A stretch of 64,000 nt of DNA from Chimaeribacter californicus (lineage in GTDB: Bacteria; Pseudomonadota; Gammaproteobacteria; Enterobacterales; Enterobacteriaceae), in assembly GCF_002858675.1 (NCBI RefSeq), contig NZ_PJZF01000010.1, positions 99,057 through 163,056 on the forward strand, read 5' to 3'. The notes beneath the pieces were generated by a model. The model had not been told where the DNA came from. It saw only the letters and a list, made by a program, of their open reading frames with translations, and did no database searches. Position numbers and translations under genes: made by a program. Positions 38,031 to 47,915 of the stretch are shown piece by piece (the stretch's first letter is position 1; each line of letters begins with the position of its first letter).

Positions 38031-38810
38031 TTATTTCTGGTGCCAGTAAGCCACGGCGCGCAGGCGGTCGGCATCCGCCCCTCTTTCGAGCAACTGGTCA
38101 CTGATCGTTTTCACCAGGCTCCCTTCACCGGTAATCCACATGAAGCTGTCTTCCGGCGGCAGCGGCAGCGCAGCCATGCGGGCGCTAAGCTGGGCGGCGT
38201 CCGCCGGCAACCATTCACACTGCACATGGCCCAGATCCGCCAGATAGGCTTTCACTTCCGGGCGGTGGACGCTGACGATCGCCGTCACCTGGATATGCTG
38301 ATGCGGGGCCAGCGCCAACAGGCGGCGGCGTAATGCCGGCAGGCCGGACTCATCGCAGAGGTAGATCTGGTGCGCGTAGGTTTCCGGCACCACCAGCGAG
38401 CCGCGCGGCCCGCCCATCGCCAGCGCGTCCCCTGGTTTGGCACCGACTGCCCAGTCACTCGCCAGGCCCTGCGCATGGATAAAGAAATCGACCGTCAGCT
38501 CATTGGCGGCGGCATCAAAATGCAGTGGCGTGTAATCACGCGCCGCCGGGCGTTTGTCACCCCAGACGATGCCCTCCGGTGTCACCTGCGGCAGGTGCAG
38601 CTCTCCGGTTTCCCGATCGGGGAAGAAGATCTTGATATGGTCATCAAACCCGGCGGAGCTGAACCCATTGAGTTGTTCGCCGTGAAAAACGATACGGCGG
38701 AAGCAGCCCGCTACGGTATCCGCCTGTTTTACCGTGATCTGCCGGAATACCAGCGCATTGCGCACGCGGGTGGGTAATGGGGTGATGTCTGGTGAAGTGG
38801 AGTGCTGCAT
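38031..38810 (-). CDS. Siderophore-interacting ferric reductase, YqjH/ViuB-like
   Basis: 259 residues from ATG 38810. NADPH-dependent ferric reductase that releases iron from siderophores in the cytoplasm. FAD-binding domain with SRDYTPLHFD-type stretch (here AARDYTPLHFD), DFFIHAQGLASDWA and GPRGSLVVPE; the SIP domain with LCDESGLPALRRRL, WITGEGSLVK and the C-terminal RAVAYWHQK. Closely resembles E. coli YqjH over its full length. A near-perfect AT-rich palindrome lies 76 bases upstream. An alternative start at 38849 cannot be excluded. Confidence 0.92.
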   Translation of the reverse strand: MQHSTSPDITPLPTRVRNALVFRQITVKQADTVAGCFRRIVFHGEQLNGFSSAGFDDHIKIFFPDRETGELHLPQVTPEGIVWGDKRPAARDYTPLHFDAAANELTVDFFIHAQGLASDWAVGAKPGDALAMGGPRGSLVVPETYAHQIYLCDESGLPALRRRLLALAPHQHIQVTAIVSVHRPEVKAYLADLGHVQCEWLPADAAQLSARMAALPLPPEDSFMWITGEGSLVKTISDQLLERGADADRLRAVAYWHQK

Positions 38811-38885
38811 CGCGGTGCCTTCTCTCTGAAATAGGGGTTCGCCAGACATGCGCCGCAGGGGTGCCTTGTCACTGGCCTCGGGCGT

Positions 38886-38908
38886 AAAATATATCTTAGA
38901 TATATTTT
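38886..38908. promoter_or_regulatory. Candidate operator of the YqjI-like repressor
   Basis: AAAATATATC and GATATATTTT form ten-base perfect arms around the three-base spacer TTA. It is upstream of the yqjH-like gene, where YqjI acts in E. coli. I saw no copy next to the regulator's own gene. Confidence 0.6.
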
Positions 38909-39137
38909 TCCCACAACCTGGGCGCAGGAAGAGGGGCAGTAAAGTCTTCCTGGTCTCTTGCCGATACTGGCTGTAAGGGTTGTGTTTTTTTTAACACCGC
39001 CGTCATACAGACGCGAAAAGATTATCATTCGTAACCCTAAACGCTTGCAAAGTGCTGTTCTGTAAACCCGTTTACCCAAAAGTGCGATGCGTTGTTACAT
39101 TTTCCGGCCGCATCTGGAACCGGTTCCCGATAAAGGC

Positions 39138-39153
39138 TGTGATCTACATCACA
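39138..39153. promoter_or_regulatory. CRP binding site upstream of the gluconate dehydrogenase operon
   Basis: TGTGA-TCTACA-TCACA matches both CRP half-sites exactly with the correct spacing, 198 bases upstream of the first dehydrogenase gene. Confidence 0.85.
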
Positions 39154-39351
39154 CTGATATATAAGAATTAGTTAATGAATAGCAGCCTTTGATTTGGCGC
39201 ATTTTTAGCCATCTCATTGAATTCTATTTACATTTGTTCGCATTCTGTAATTCCATTAACATTCTCAGGTGTAGTTCGGCTATGTAAACTAACGAACTTT
39301 TAAAGATACCTATAAAAAATTAACAATCCTTTAATGTGAGACACCTCCGTT

Positions 39352-40077
39352 ATGCTTCTTCAAAAAGAGACTTCCCGACGTAAGTTCTTGCTTGGGTCGC
39401 TGGCTGCGCTGCCCTTAAGCGGCATGATTCTGAAAGGACTGACCGCTGCCGAAGCCGCTGAACTGGCCGCCCCAGAGCTGGCAGACTATAAACCGATCTT
39501 TTTCGGCCCTGAAGAGTGGCAATTCATCCTCGCGGCTACCGATCGCCTGATTCCGGCCGGCGGCAAAGGCAAGGCCCCGGGCGCGCTGGAGACCAATGTG
39601 CCGGTGTTTATTGACCAGCAACTGCATGGCGATTTCGGCGAAGAAATTTACATGCAGGGGCCGTTCAATGCGCATGCCCCGGCAACCATGGGCTACCAAT
39701 TGCCGTTCCGCCCGCAGCAGATCTATAAAAACGGCATCCGTCTGGTGAACGTCTGGAGCCAGGCGACGCATCAGAAGCCGTTCCACCAGCTCTCCCAGCA
39801 GGAAAAAGATGACGCGCTGACGCAGATGCAGAAAAACGGCATCGACTTTGCTGCACTGGGCGAAAGTGACCTGAAAGCCTCCCACTTCTTTAACCAGCTG
39901 TTGACCGATACCAAACACGGTTACCTCTCTGACCCGATTTACGGCGGTAATAAAGGCATGAAAGCCTGGATTGCCATCGGCTTCCCGGGCGCACGCGCCA
40001 GCTATCTGGAGTGGGTGAAGCAACACAACATCCCTTACCCGCTGGGGCCGGTGAGCCTCCAGGGCGCGCGTGCCTGA
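39352..40077 (+). CDS. Gluconate 2-dehydrogenase-type small (gamma) subunit
   Basis: 241 residues, gluconate_2-dh3 family. The twin-arginine signal SRRKFLLGSLAALPLSGM (residues 8-25) indicates folded export by Tat, carrying the flavin subunit, which lacks a signal peptide of its own, to the periplasm. Conserved blocks FFGPEEWQFILAATDRLIPAG and GYLSDPIYGGNKGMKAWIAIGFPGARASY are typical of the family. First gene of a three-gene plus-strand operon. Confidence 0.93.
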   Translation: MLLQKETSRRKFLLGSLAALPLSGMILKGLTAAEAAELAAPELADYKPIFFGPEEWQFILAATDRLIPAGGKGKAPGALETNVPVFIDQQLHGDFGEEIYMQGPFNAHAPATMGYQLPFRPQQIYKNGIRLVNVWSQATHQKPFHQLSQQEKDDALTQMQKNGIDFAALGESDLKASHFFNQLLTDTKHGYLSDPIYGGNKGMKAWIAIGFPGARASYLEWVKQHNIPYPLGPVSLQGARA

Positions 40078-40130
40078 ACCGGGCAATCGTGAGGTGTTTT
40101 TTGGCAATTTTTGTGATTTTTACAGGGTAA

Positions 40131-41903
40131 ATGATGGCACAGCTGAATAAAGAAGAAGTCGACGTCGTTGTGGTCGGCCTGGGCTGGGCCGGCTCGCTGA
40201 TGAGTATCGAGCTGGCAATGGCAGGGCTGAAAGTGCGGGCGCTGGAAAAAGGCGCGGATCGTACCTATGACGATTTCGCCTACCCGAAACCGGCAGACGA
40301 GTACGCCTACGGCGTGCGCAATAAAGTGATGACCACCCCGGCAGAGTCTGCGGTGACGGTGCGCTACACCATGCAGGACACCGCCCTGCCGACCCGCAAA
40401 TGGGGCGCATTTGTGCCCGGCGGCGGCGTGGGTGGCTCCGGCCTGCACTGGACCGGCGTGCTGATCCGCCCGACGCCGATTGACCTGAAGCTGAAAACCT
40501 ATGCCGATGAGGCTTACAAGCCCGGCATCCTTCAGGACGATATGCGCGTGATGGATTTCCCGTTCACCTGGGACGAGATTGAACCTTATTACGACAAGTT
40601 CGAGCGCATCTGCGGCCAGTCCGGCAATACCGGTAACCTGCGCGGCAAGATCCTGCCGGGCGGCGACCCGTTCGAAGGCCCGCGCTCCAACCCGATGCCG
40701 CTGCCGGCGCTGGAAGACACGCTCAACAACGTGATGTTCGCTGAAGCCGCGAAAAAGCTCGGCTACCACCCGTTCCCGAACCCGTCTGCCGCCGTCTCCC
40801 GCGCCTGGACCAACCCTTACGGCAATCAGATTGCGCCGTGTAACTACTGCGGTTACTGCAGTAAATACCCGTGCCTGAACTACTCCAAAGCTTCACCGCA
40901 GACGGCAGTGATGGACGCGCTGAAGCGCATGGACAACTTCTCCTACGAAGTACACGCCAACGTGCTGAAAGTCGAACTGCATGATGACAAGAAAACCGCC
41001 AAAGGCGTGACCTACATCGACCAGCACGGCAACGAGTGCTTCCAGCCGGCGAAAATCGTGGTGCTGAGCAGCTTCCAGCTCTACAACGTGCACCTGATGC
41101 TGCTCTCCGGCATCGGCAAGCCGTACAACCCGGTGACTGAAGAGGGTGTGGTTGGCCGTAACTATGCGTTCCTGAGCAACGGCGGCGCGACGCTGTTCTT
41201 CAAAGACAAAAACTTCAACCCGTTCGCCACCTCCGGCCCGACCGGGCAGATGTTCAATGACATCTCGCCGGGCAACTTCGACGGCCCCGGCCTCGGCTTT
41301 ATCGGCGGTGCGAAGATCCACAGCTCACAGGCCACCGGCACCCCGATCGGCACCTCATTGCCGAAAGGCGTCCCGAACTGGGGCACCGGCTGGAAAGAGG
41401 GTCTGGAAGAGTGGTACGGCCATTCGATGAAGATCAGCATCACCACCACCTGTATGTCGTATCGCGATATCTACCTCGATCTCGATCCGAACTACACCAA
41501 TGAGCACGGCCAGCCGCTGCTGCGCATGACCTTCAACTGGAAGCAGAACGAGCTGAAACTCCAGCAGTACCTGAAAGGGATTGTGGGCAACATCGCCAAA
41601 GAGCTGAACCCGGACAGCATGAGCATGAGTTTCCTGCCGATGGATGCCACCTTTGACCTCACCAAATACGTCTCCACCCATAACGTGGGCGGCGCGGTGA
41701 TGGGGGATGACCCGCGCACCTCGGCGCTGAACCGCTACCTGCAAAGCTGGGACGTGCACAATGTGTTTGTGCCGGGCGGCAATGCCTTCCCGCAAAACTT
41801 CCAGGCGAACCCCACCGACACCATCGGTGCCATTACCCTGATGGCGGCGCAGGCGATCAAGGAACAGTATCTGAAAAACCCCGGTCCACTGGTGCAGGTG
41901 TAA
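40131..41903 (+). CDS. Gluconate 2-dehydrogenase-type flavoprotein (large) subunit
   Basis: 590 residues, GMC oxidoreductase. Dinucleotide motif VVVGLGWAGS at residues 13-22 binds FAD; the cysteine cluster CNYCGYCSKYPC (about 236-248) can hold an iron-sulfur cluster, as reported for related membrane flavocytochromes. Catalytic histidine region STHNVGGAVMGDDP and C-terminal FPQNFQANPTDTIGA. Oxidises a sugar or sugar acid in the periplasm and passes electrons to the cytochrome subunit. Gluconate is the likeliest substrate; 2-ketogluconate, sorbitol or fructose enzymes of the same family cannot be excluded. Confidence 0.92.
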   Translation: MMAQLNKEEVDVVVVGLGWAGSLMSIELAMAGLKVRALEKGADRTYDDFAYPKPADEYAYGVRNKVMTTPAESAVTVRYTMQDTALPTRKWGAFVPGGGVGGSGLHWTGVLIRPTPIDLKLKTYADEAYKPGILQDDMRVMDFPFTWDEIEPYYDKFERICGQSGNTGNLRGKILPGGDPFEGPRSNPMPLPALEDTLNNVMFAEAAKKLGYHPFPNPSAAVSRAWTNPYGNQIAPCNYCGYCSKYPCLNYSKASPQTAVMDALKRMDNFSYEVHANVLKVELHDDKKTAKGVTYIDQHGNECFQPAKIVVLSSFQLYNVHLMLLSGIGKPYNPVTEEGVVGRNYAFLSNGGATLFFKDKNFNPFATSGPTGQMFNDISPGNFDGPGLGFIGGAKIHSSQATGTPIGTSLPKGVPNWGTGWKEGLEEWYGHSMKISITTTCMSYRDIYLDLDPNYTNEHGQPLLRMTFNWKQNELKLQQYLKGIVGNIAKELNPDSMSMSFLPMDATFDLTKYVSTHNVGGAVMGDDPRTSALNRYLQSWDVHNVFVPGGNAFPQNFQANPTDTIGAITLMAAQAIKEQYLKNPGPLVQV

Positions 41904-41907
41904 GCGC

Positions 41908-43179
41908 ATGAAAATGTTAACAATGAAACGTTTTTTCAAACTCAGTGCGGTGGCGCTGGCGGCCGGTTTCGCCTGGCAGGCGCAGGCGGCGGATGAGGCA
42001 GCACTGATCAAGCAGGGCGAGTACCTGTCCCGGCTGGGCGACTGCATGGCGTGCCACTCGCTGCCCAACAAACCGGCCTACTCCGGCGGGCTGGCGATCG
42101 ACTCCGATCTCGGCACCATCTACTCCACCAACATCACGCCGGACAAAACCCACGGCATCGGCAATTACAGCGAGCAGCAGTTCTCCGACGCGGTGCGCAA
42201 AGGGGTATTGCCGGACGGCCGCCACCTCTACCCGGCGATGCCATACCCGGATTACGCCAAAATCAGCGACGCCGACATGCACGCGCTTTACACCTATTTC
42301 ATGAAAGGGGTACCCGCGAGTGCCGAACAGCCGCCGGAAACGGATCTCAGTTTCCCGTTCAACCAGCGCTGGGGCATGCTGTTCTGGAATTGGGTGTTCA
42401 CCACCGACACGCCGTTCAAGCCGATTGGCGGCGCATCTGCGGAAGTTAACCGCGGTGCCTATATCGTGGAAAGCCTCGGCCACTGCGGCAGTTGCCACAC
42501 TCCGCGCGGCCTCGGCATGAACGAGAAAGCGCTCGACAGCGGCGAGGATAAGTTCCTCTCCGGCGGCAGCCTGAACCACTGGGATGTGCCGTCCCTGCGC
42601 GGCCTGCCGCGCTGGAATGAGCAGGAGATCGTGGATTACCTCCAGACCGGGCGCAATGACAAGGCAGCGGTAGGCGGCGAAATGACTTCGGTGGTCGAGC
42701 ACAGCTCCTCGCACATGACCGACGCCGACCTGAAAGCCGTGGCGGCCTACCTGAAGTTCCTGGGCGGCAACCCGGCCCTGCCGGCGCGCAATGAGCAGGC
42801 GGCGCAAGCCACCGAAGCCAAACTCACAGCCGCAAAAAACCTGAGCGAAGGCGAGCGCCTCTACCTCGACAACTGCGGCGCCTGCCACTTTGTCAGCGGC
42901 AAGGGCGCACCGGGCATCTTCCCGGAGCTGGACCAGGCGACCATCGTCAACGCGGATGACCCGACCGGCCTGATCCATACCGTGCTGGCCGGCGCGCAGC
43001 AGCCTTCCACCGCGAAAGCGCCGTCCACGCTGGCGATGCCGGGCTTCGCCGCCCGCCTGAGCGATGAAGAAGTGGCCGCACTCACCACCTTCATCCGCCA
43101 GGGCTGGAGCAACCACGCGAAAGCCGTGACCAACGATCAGGTCGCTGACGTGCGGAAATCTTTGCAGCACAAAGAGTAA
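41908..43179 (+). CDS. Triheme cytochrome c subunit of the dehydrogenase
   Basis: 423 residues with a Sec signal peptide ending QAQA. Three CxxCH heme sites: CMACH (46-50), CGSCH (about 193-197) and CGACH (about 322-326). It transfers electrons from the flavoprotein to ubiquinone at the periplasmic face of the inner membrane. Starts five bases after the large-subunit stop codon. ATG codons at 41914 and 41923 are alternative starts. Confidence 0.94.
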   Translation: MKMLTMKRFFKLSAVALAAGFAWQAQAADEAALIKQGEYLSRLGDCMACHSLPNKPAYSGGLAIDSDLGTIYSTNITPDKTHGIGNYSEQQFSDAVRKGVLPDGRHLYPAMPYPDYAKISDADMHALYTYFMKGVPASAEQPPETDLSFPFNQRWGMLFWNWVFTTDTPFKPIGGASAEVNRGAYIVESLGHCGSCHTPRGLGMNEKALDSGEDKFLSGGSLNHWDVPSLRGLPRWNEQEIVDYLQTGRNDKAAVGGEMTSVVEHSSSHMTDADLKAVAAYLKFLGGNPALPARNEQAAQATEAKLTAAKNLSEGERLYLDNCGACHFVSGKGAPGIFPELDQATIVNADDPTGLIHTVLAGAQQPSTAKAPSTLAMPGFAARLSDEEVAALTTFIRQGWSNHAKAVTNDQVADVRKSLQHKE

Positions 43180-43212
43180 GGCGTTTCCTTAACGGGTAAA
43201 TGCGGATAAGCA

Positions 43213-43237
43213 AAAGGGCCTCATCATGAGGCCCTTT
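43213..43237. terminator. Bidirectional terminator between cytochrome subunit and yhiN
   Basis: Twelve-base stem AAAGGGCCTCAT (43213-43224) and ATGAGGCCCTTT (43226-43237); TTTTT follows shortly on the plus side. Confidence 0.85.
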
Positions 43238-43262
43238 CTGTTTTTACCGGCAACGGCAGCCG

Positions 43263-44462
43263 TCAGGGTTTTTCCGCCACCAGCGCCTGTGCGCAGGCCC
43301 AGGCGCTGCTCCAGGCCCACTGGAAGTTGTAGCCGCCCAGCCAGCCGGTGACGTCCACCACTTCGCCGATGAAATAGAGCCCCGGCACGCTGTTCGCCAT
43401 CATGGTTTTGGAGGAGAGCGCGCGGGTGTCCACGCCGCCCAGCGTCACTTCGGCCGTGCGGTAGCCTTCGGTACCGTTCGGCTGCACCCGCCACGCCTGT
43501 AGGTTTTCTACCAGCGCCGCCTGCTGCGGGGCGTTGAGCTGCTTCAGGGTGACGTCCGGCAACTGCTCCAGGGTTTGCAGGCACTCCACCAGCCGCTTCG
43601 GCAACAGCTGCGCCAGCGTGTTCCTCAGGCTCTGGTTCGGGTGTGCGTTGCGCTCTTTATCCAGAAATGCCGCCAGATCCAGCCCCGGCAGTAAGTTAAT
43701 ACTCACAAACTCGCCGGGCTGCCAGTAGCTTGAGAGCTGGAGGATCGCCGGGCCGGAAAGGCCGCGGTGGGTAAACAGGATGCTCTCTTTGAACGCCACG
43801 CCGTTTTCCGCCGTCACCACCGACGGCACCGACACGCCGGACAGCGTTTGCAGGTGCTCCAGCAGCGGCTTGTGCAGCGTGAACGGCACCAGCGCGGCGC
43901 GGGTCGGCAGCACTTTCAGGCCAAACTGCTCCGCCAGCTTATAACCGAACGGTGACGCCCCCAGCCCCGGCATCGACAGCCCGCCGGAGGCCACCACCAC
44001 GGCGCGGGCGCTTACCTCAGCGCCGTTCAGCGTCAGCGTATAGCCCCCGTCACTCTGCGCCACTGCCAGCACCTCGCTGCGCAGGCGGATCGTCACTTTG
44101 CCCTGATCACACTCTTTCAGCAGCAGATCGACAATCTGCTGCGCGGAGTCATCACAAAACAGCTGGCCGAGGGTCTTTTCGTGGTACGCAATGCCGTGGC
44201 GGTTAACCAGATCGATGAAATCCCACTGGGTGTAACGCGCCAGCGCAGATTTACAGAAATGCGGGTTTTGCGACAGGTAAGCAGCCGGTTCAGTGTACAT
44301 ATTGGTGAAATTACAGCGGCCCCCGCCGGACATCAGGATCTTGCGCCCGGCCTTTCTGCCGTTATCCAGCAACAGAACGCGGCAGCCGCCCTGCCCGGCC
44401 AGTGCAGCACAAAACATTCCGGCAGCCCCTGCACCGATAACCACCACATCAAACTGTTCCAC
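43263..44462 (-). CDS. yhiN: Flavoprotein YhiN (HI0933-like)
   Basis: 399 residues starting at a GTG (44462) behind AGAGGTAAGG; the E. coli protein starts at the same place (MERFD). NAD(P)/FAD-dependent oxidoreductase of unknown reaction. FAD motif VVIGAGAAGMFCAALAG, then GRKILMSGGGRCNFTN; the C-terminal part has EVTLGGVDTRALSSKTM and GLYFIGEVVDVTGWLGGYNFQWAWSSG-like end, all matching YhiN. Divergent from pitA as in E. coli. Confidence 0.94.
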   Translation of the reverse strand: MEQFDVVVIGAGAAGMFCAALAGQGGCRVLLLDNGRKAGRKILMSGGGRCNFTNMYTEPAAYLSQNPHFCKSALARYTQWDFIDLVNRHGIAYHEKTLGQLFCDDSAQQIVDLLLKECDQGKVTIRLRSEVLAVAQSDGGYTLTLNGAEVSARAVVVASGGLSMPGLGASPFGYKLAEQFGLKVLPTRAALVPFTLHKPLLEHLQTLSGVSVPSVVTAENGVAFKESILFTHRGLSGPAILQLSSYWQPGEFVSINLLPGLDLAAFLDKERNAHPNQSLRNTLAQLLPKRLVECLQTLEQLPDVTLKQLNAPQQAALVENLQAWRVQPNGTEGYRTAEVTLGGVDTRALSSKTMMANSVPGLYFIGEVVDVTGWLGGYNFQWAWSSAWACAQALVAEKP

Positions 44463-44778
44463 TGCCTTACCTCTGTTAATAAAGTCACTGTTTCTACACG
44501 ATATGCCTGAATTTTCTGCTACATATAAAGAGACGCCGGGTGAGTTTGGGCGGAGCATTCAGGCGGGAAATTGTATGTCTGCCCCGGCTGAAGCGCCAGC
44601 GTAAGCAAACGTTAAAAACAGTAAGGCTTATTAACAGCATGATTTCTGTTGAAATTTTCAAAAAAAACCGTGAGTGGAACGACGTTTTTGTCAAAAAAAG
44701 GTCATATTTTGCTTTCCGATACCCCCCCTTCTCGCGGATAATGCGCCGCGTTCATGTCCACCAACTGGCGTAACGCTT

Positions 44779-46278
44779 ATGCTACATCTGTTCGCTGGGC
44801 TGGATTTCCATACCGGCCTGTTGTTAGTCCTCGCGCTCCTGTTTGTTTTGTTCTATGAAGCCATCAACGGTTTCCATGACACGGCGAATGCGGTAGCCAC
44901 TGTGATTTATACCCGTGCTATGCGTTCGCAAATTGCGGTCGTAATGGCGGGTTTCTTTAACTTCCTTGGCGTCATACTCGGCGGATTGAGTGTTGCTTAC
45001 GCTATTGTCCATTTATTGCCTACCGATCTGCTGTTGAACGTGGGGTCTGCCCATGGGCTGGCGATGGTCTTCTCCATGCTGCTGGCGGCGATTATCTGGA
45101 ACCTCGGTACCTGGTATTTTGGGTTGCCGGCTTCCAGCTCTCATACGCTGATTGGTGCCATCATCGGCATCGGGCTGACCAACGCCATCATCACGGACAG
45201 CTCCGTGGTCGATGCGCTGAACATCCCGAAAATGGTCAGCATTTTCTTATCGCTGATTATCTCACCGCTGGTGGGTATGGGTCTGGCGGGTGCAGTGGTG
45301 TTCCTGCTGCGCCGCTACTGGAGCGGCACCAAGAAACGCCGCCGCATCCACATGACCCCGGCAGAACGTGAAAAGGTCGACGGCAAGAAAAAGCCACCGT
45401 TCTGGACGCGTACCGCCCTGATCCTCTCTGCGATTGGCGTCAGCTTCTCGCACGGTGCCAATGACGGCCAGAAAGGCATCGGCCTGATTATGCTGGTGCT
45501 GATTGGTGTCGCCCCGGCCGGTTTCGTGGTCAACATGAATGCCACCGGTTATGACATCACCCGTACCCGTGATGCTGTGGTGCACCTGCAACAGTATTAT
45601 CAACAGCATACTGATGCCCTGTCGCATGTCGCGGTGCAGACTCCGCTGGTGCCGGCGCCGGAAGAAACCGTGCCGGATACGCCAAAAGAGTTCCACTGTG
45701 ACAGCAGCCGTGCGCTGGTGGCGATCAATCACGCGCAGGCGTTGCTCACCAACCTCAGTAGCTACAGTGACCTGTCAGTAGACCAGCGCAGCCATATGCG
45801 CCGCCTGCTGATGTGCGTGGCCGATACGGCAGACAAAGCCGCCAAGGTGCCGGGTACCTCCGCAGAAGACAAGCGCTTCCTGGGTAACCTGCGCAATGAC
45901 CTGCTGGCAACGGTGGAGTACGCACCGGTCTGGATTATTCTGGCCGTGGCGCTGGCGCTCTCACTGGGTACCATGGTGGGCTGGCGTCGTGTGGCTACCA
46001 CCATTGGTGAGAAGATCGGCAAAAAAGGCATGACCTACGCCCAGGGCGTCTCCGCACAGATGACGGCGGCGGTGTCGATTGGGGTGGCCAGCTATACCGG
46101 CATGCCGGTATCGACCACGCATGTGCTCTCCTCTGCGGTGGCAGGCACCATGATCGTGGATGGCGGCGGCGTGCAGAGCAAAACCGTGAAAAACATCCTG
46201 CTGGCCTGGTTCCTGACCCTGCCGATTGCGATTGTGCTTTCCGGCGTGCTCTACTGGCTGGCATTGCAGGTTATTTAA
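44779..46278 (+). CDS. pitA: Low-affinity inorganic phosphate transporter
   Basis: 499 residues from ATG 44779, the exact length of E. coli PitA; the frame reads further upstream to 44674 through non-family residues. Inner membrane H+/metal-phosphate symporter. The PiT signature occurs twice: [18 protein letters not shown] near the N terminus, and [12 protein letters not shown] in the second half; [16 protein letters not shown] and [16 protein letters not shown] are the paired repeats. A large hydrophilic loop lies at about 265-385. Confidence 0.96.
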   Translation: MLHLFAGLDFHTGLLLVLALLFVLFYEAINGFHDTANAVATVIYTRAMRSQIAVVMAGFFNFLGVILGGLSVAYAIVHLLPTDLLLNVGSAHGLAMVFSMLLAAIIWNLGTWYFGLPASSSHTLIGAIIGIGLTNAIITDSSVVDALNIPKMVSIFLSLIISPLVGMGLAGAVVFLLRRYWSGTKKRRRIHMTPAEREKVDGKKKPPFWTRTALILSAIGVSFSHGANDGQKGIGLIMLVLIGVAPAGFVVNMNATGYDITRTRDAVVHLQQYYQQHTDALSHVAVQTPLVPAPEETVPDTPKEFHCDSSRALVAINHAQALLTNLSSYSDLSVDQRSHMRRLLMCVADTADKAAKVPGTSAEDKRFLGNLRNDLLATVEYAPVWIILAVALALSLGTMVGWRRVATTIGEKIGKKGMTYAQGVSAQMTAAVSIGVASYTGMPVSTTHVLSSAVAGTMIVDGGGVQSKTVKNILLAWFLTLPIAIVLSGVLYWLALQVI

Positions 46279-46320
46279 CGCCTGTTGCCACCGGCCCGGC
46301 CGGGCAACAGGCAAAGAAAA

Positions 46321-46347
46321 GGCGACCCTCTGGGGTCGCCTTTTTTT
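46321..46347 (+). terminator. Terminator of pitA
   Basis: GGCGACCC (46321-46328) pairs with GGGTCGCC (46333-46340), followed by seven T. AAAA precedes the stem, so it can also serve the convergent uspB. Confidence 0.92.
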
Positions 46348-46363
46348 ATGCCGCATCACGGTC

Positions 46364-46699
46364 TCAGTACCAGATCACCATCGCCACCAGGCTGATGACC
46401 ACCAGCCCGCACAAGGCGCTGGTCAGGATAAATTGCCCGCGGACCCTGGCACAACGGCGGATAAACTCAGGATCATGATGATCAAGATAACGTTGGGAAT
46501 AGATATAGCGCACCAGCCTGATCTGCTTGCTGGGCTGGCCGTGCGAGGTAAAAAAGCCCCCGCCGTCCACATATTGGTAGAGCAACGGATCACAGCCGCG
46601 CAACACCACCAGTAATGCCCGCAATGAAGAGAAATAGCGCGCCATATTGATAACACACACCACACACAATGCCCAAAACAGCGCAACGGTACTGATCAT
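46364..46699 (-). CDS. uspB: Universal stress protein B
   Basis: 111 residues, same length as E. coli UspB and nearly identical in [14 protein letters not shown] and [19 protein letters not shown]. An integral inner membrane protein with helices at both ends (about 1-20 and 88-110); in E. coli it is RpoS-dependent and affects ethanol resistance in stationary phase. Divergent from uspA as in E. coli. Confidence 0.96.
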   Translation of the reverse strand: MISTVALFWALCVVCVINMARYFSSLRALLVVLRGCDPLLYQYVDGGGFFTSHGQPSKQIRLVRYIYSQRYLDHHDPEFIRRCARVRGQFILTSALCGLVVISLVAMVIWY

Positions 46700-47418
46700 G
46701 ATCCCCCCTCAGGGCACTGCTTCCGCAGCCGGTTTATGCCGGCAAAGGAACGCACTTGCCTGCCCCTGCTTGACTCCTGATATACCGGGGCGTTTACCCG
46801 CCCGCCCCTGGATCATCTCTGTATTGAGTTACCGCATCCGGCACACGCCGCGCGGTGGCTCCTTATTCAGTGTAGAAAATGAAAAAGTAAAACGGCGTGC
46901 CTCTTCAGAACAATTTGTTCAAAGCCGGCCGTTTTTTCGCGGATCCCTCTCCAGATAACCGGCCGCACGCCGGTGGGATCATACCCGGATGCATAAGCCG
47001 GGCAGCGAATTGCAGCCGCACGTGACCCTCTTCACGCCCCGGCGACACCACGGCAGGATCCCCCCGGATTAATGATAAAATCTGAACTGCCTAAGAGGCG
47101 CTATACTTACCTCATGCTGCTGATATTTCTCGCACAAACGCGCAGGGAAAGGGGAAAAAAGAGTACTTTTCAGGCGTTAAGGTGTAAAAAAGGGGCAGGC
47201 CACCGTTACCGTGGGTGCCGCCACAGGAGAACAGGATGCGCAACAGGGAGTTAAGGGTTGCGGTTCAGGGTAAAAAGCAGTGCGTGCGTTACGCGGCCGG
47301 GACCGGCGCGAACAGGTAAAACAATAATGATTCAGGCGGGGTTGCTGCGGTGTGCTCGGCGGCCGGGCAGCCCCTCAGAAAGTGATTTTTTAACCGGCTT
47401 TATGGAAGGAGTACACTT
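46700..47418. promoter_or_regulatory. Long uspB-uspA divergent regulatory region
   Basis: 719 bases. Short open frames (for example 47072-47254) are Arg/Lys-rich and lack ribosome sites, so I see no gene. The uspA ribosome site GGAGTACACTT is at 47406-47418. Specific promoters could not be assigned with confidence. Confidence 0.5.
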
Positions 47419-47859
47419 ATGGCTTACCAACATATTCTGATTGCTGTTGACCTGTCCCCGGAGAGCAAAATCCTGGTCGACAAGGCGGTTTCAATGGCAA
47501 GACCCTACAATGCCAAAGTCTCCCTGATCCACGTCGATGTTAACTATTCCGACCTCTACACCGGCCTGATTGACGTCAACCTGGGTGATATGCAAAAGCG
47601 TATCTCTGAGGAGACCCACAACGCGCTGACGGAGCTCTCCACCAATGCGGGCTACCCGGTCGCGGAGACCCTGAGCGGCAGCGGCGATCTGGGCCAGGTG
47701 CTGGTGGATGCGATTAAAAAATATGATGTTGATCTGGTGGTGTGCGGCCACCATCAGGATTTCTGGAGCAAGCTGATGTCCTCGGCGCGCCAGTTGATCA
47801 ACACCATCCACATCGACATGCTGATTGTGCCGTTGCAGGATGACGAAGAGGACGCATAA
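47419..47859 (+). CDS. uspA: Universal stress protein A
   Basis: 146 residues (E. coli 144). Cytoplasmic dimer of the Usp domain, induced by growth arrest. Starts [17 protein letters not shown], contains [17 protein letters not shown], and [25 protein letters not shown]. UspA-type proteins lack the ATP-binding G-2x-G-9x-G-S/T motif, which is also absent here. Conserved position beside uspB. Confidence 0.97.
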   Translation: MAYQHILIAVDLSPESKILVDKAVSMARPYNAKVSLIHVDVNYSDLYTGLIDVNLGDMQKRISEETHNALTELSTNAGYPVAETLSGSGDLGQVLVDAIKKYDVDLVVCGHHQDFWSKLMSSARQLINTIHIDMLIVPLQDDEEDA

Positions 47860-47886
47860 GGCGATGCATTGCCCCGCTGTCTGCCG

Positions 47887-47915
47887 GACGCCCGCATTTG
47901 CGGGCGTCTTTTTTT
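47887..47915 (+). terminator. Terminator of uspA
   Basis: GACGCCCGCA (47887-47896) pairs with TGCGGGCGTC (47899-47908), followed by seven T. Confidence 0.92.

Larger units (their letters stand above)
38811..39351. promoter_or_regulatory. Divergent promoter region of the yqjH-like gene and the gluconate dehydrogenase operon
   Basis: 541 bases without a credible gene. Holds the palindrome at 38886-38908 (yqjH-like side) and a CRP site at 39138-39153 (dehydrogenase side). The stretch 39150-39350 is AT-rich. Confidence 0.6.

Noticed and set aside
47072..47254. 60-codon frame in the uspB-uspA gap
   Set aside because: Very basic composition, no ribosome site, no recognisable features.
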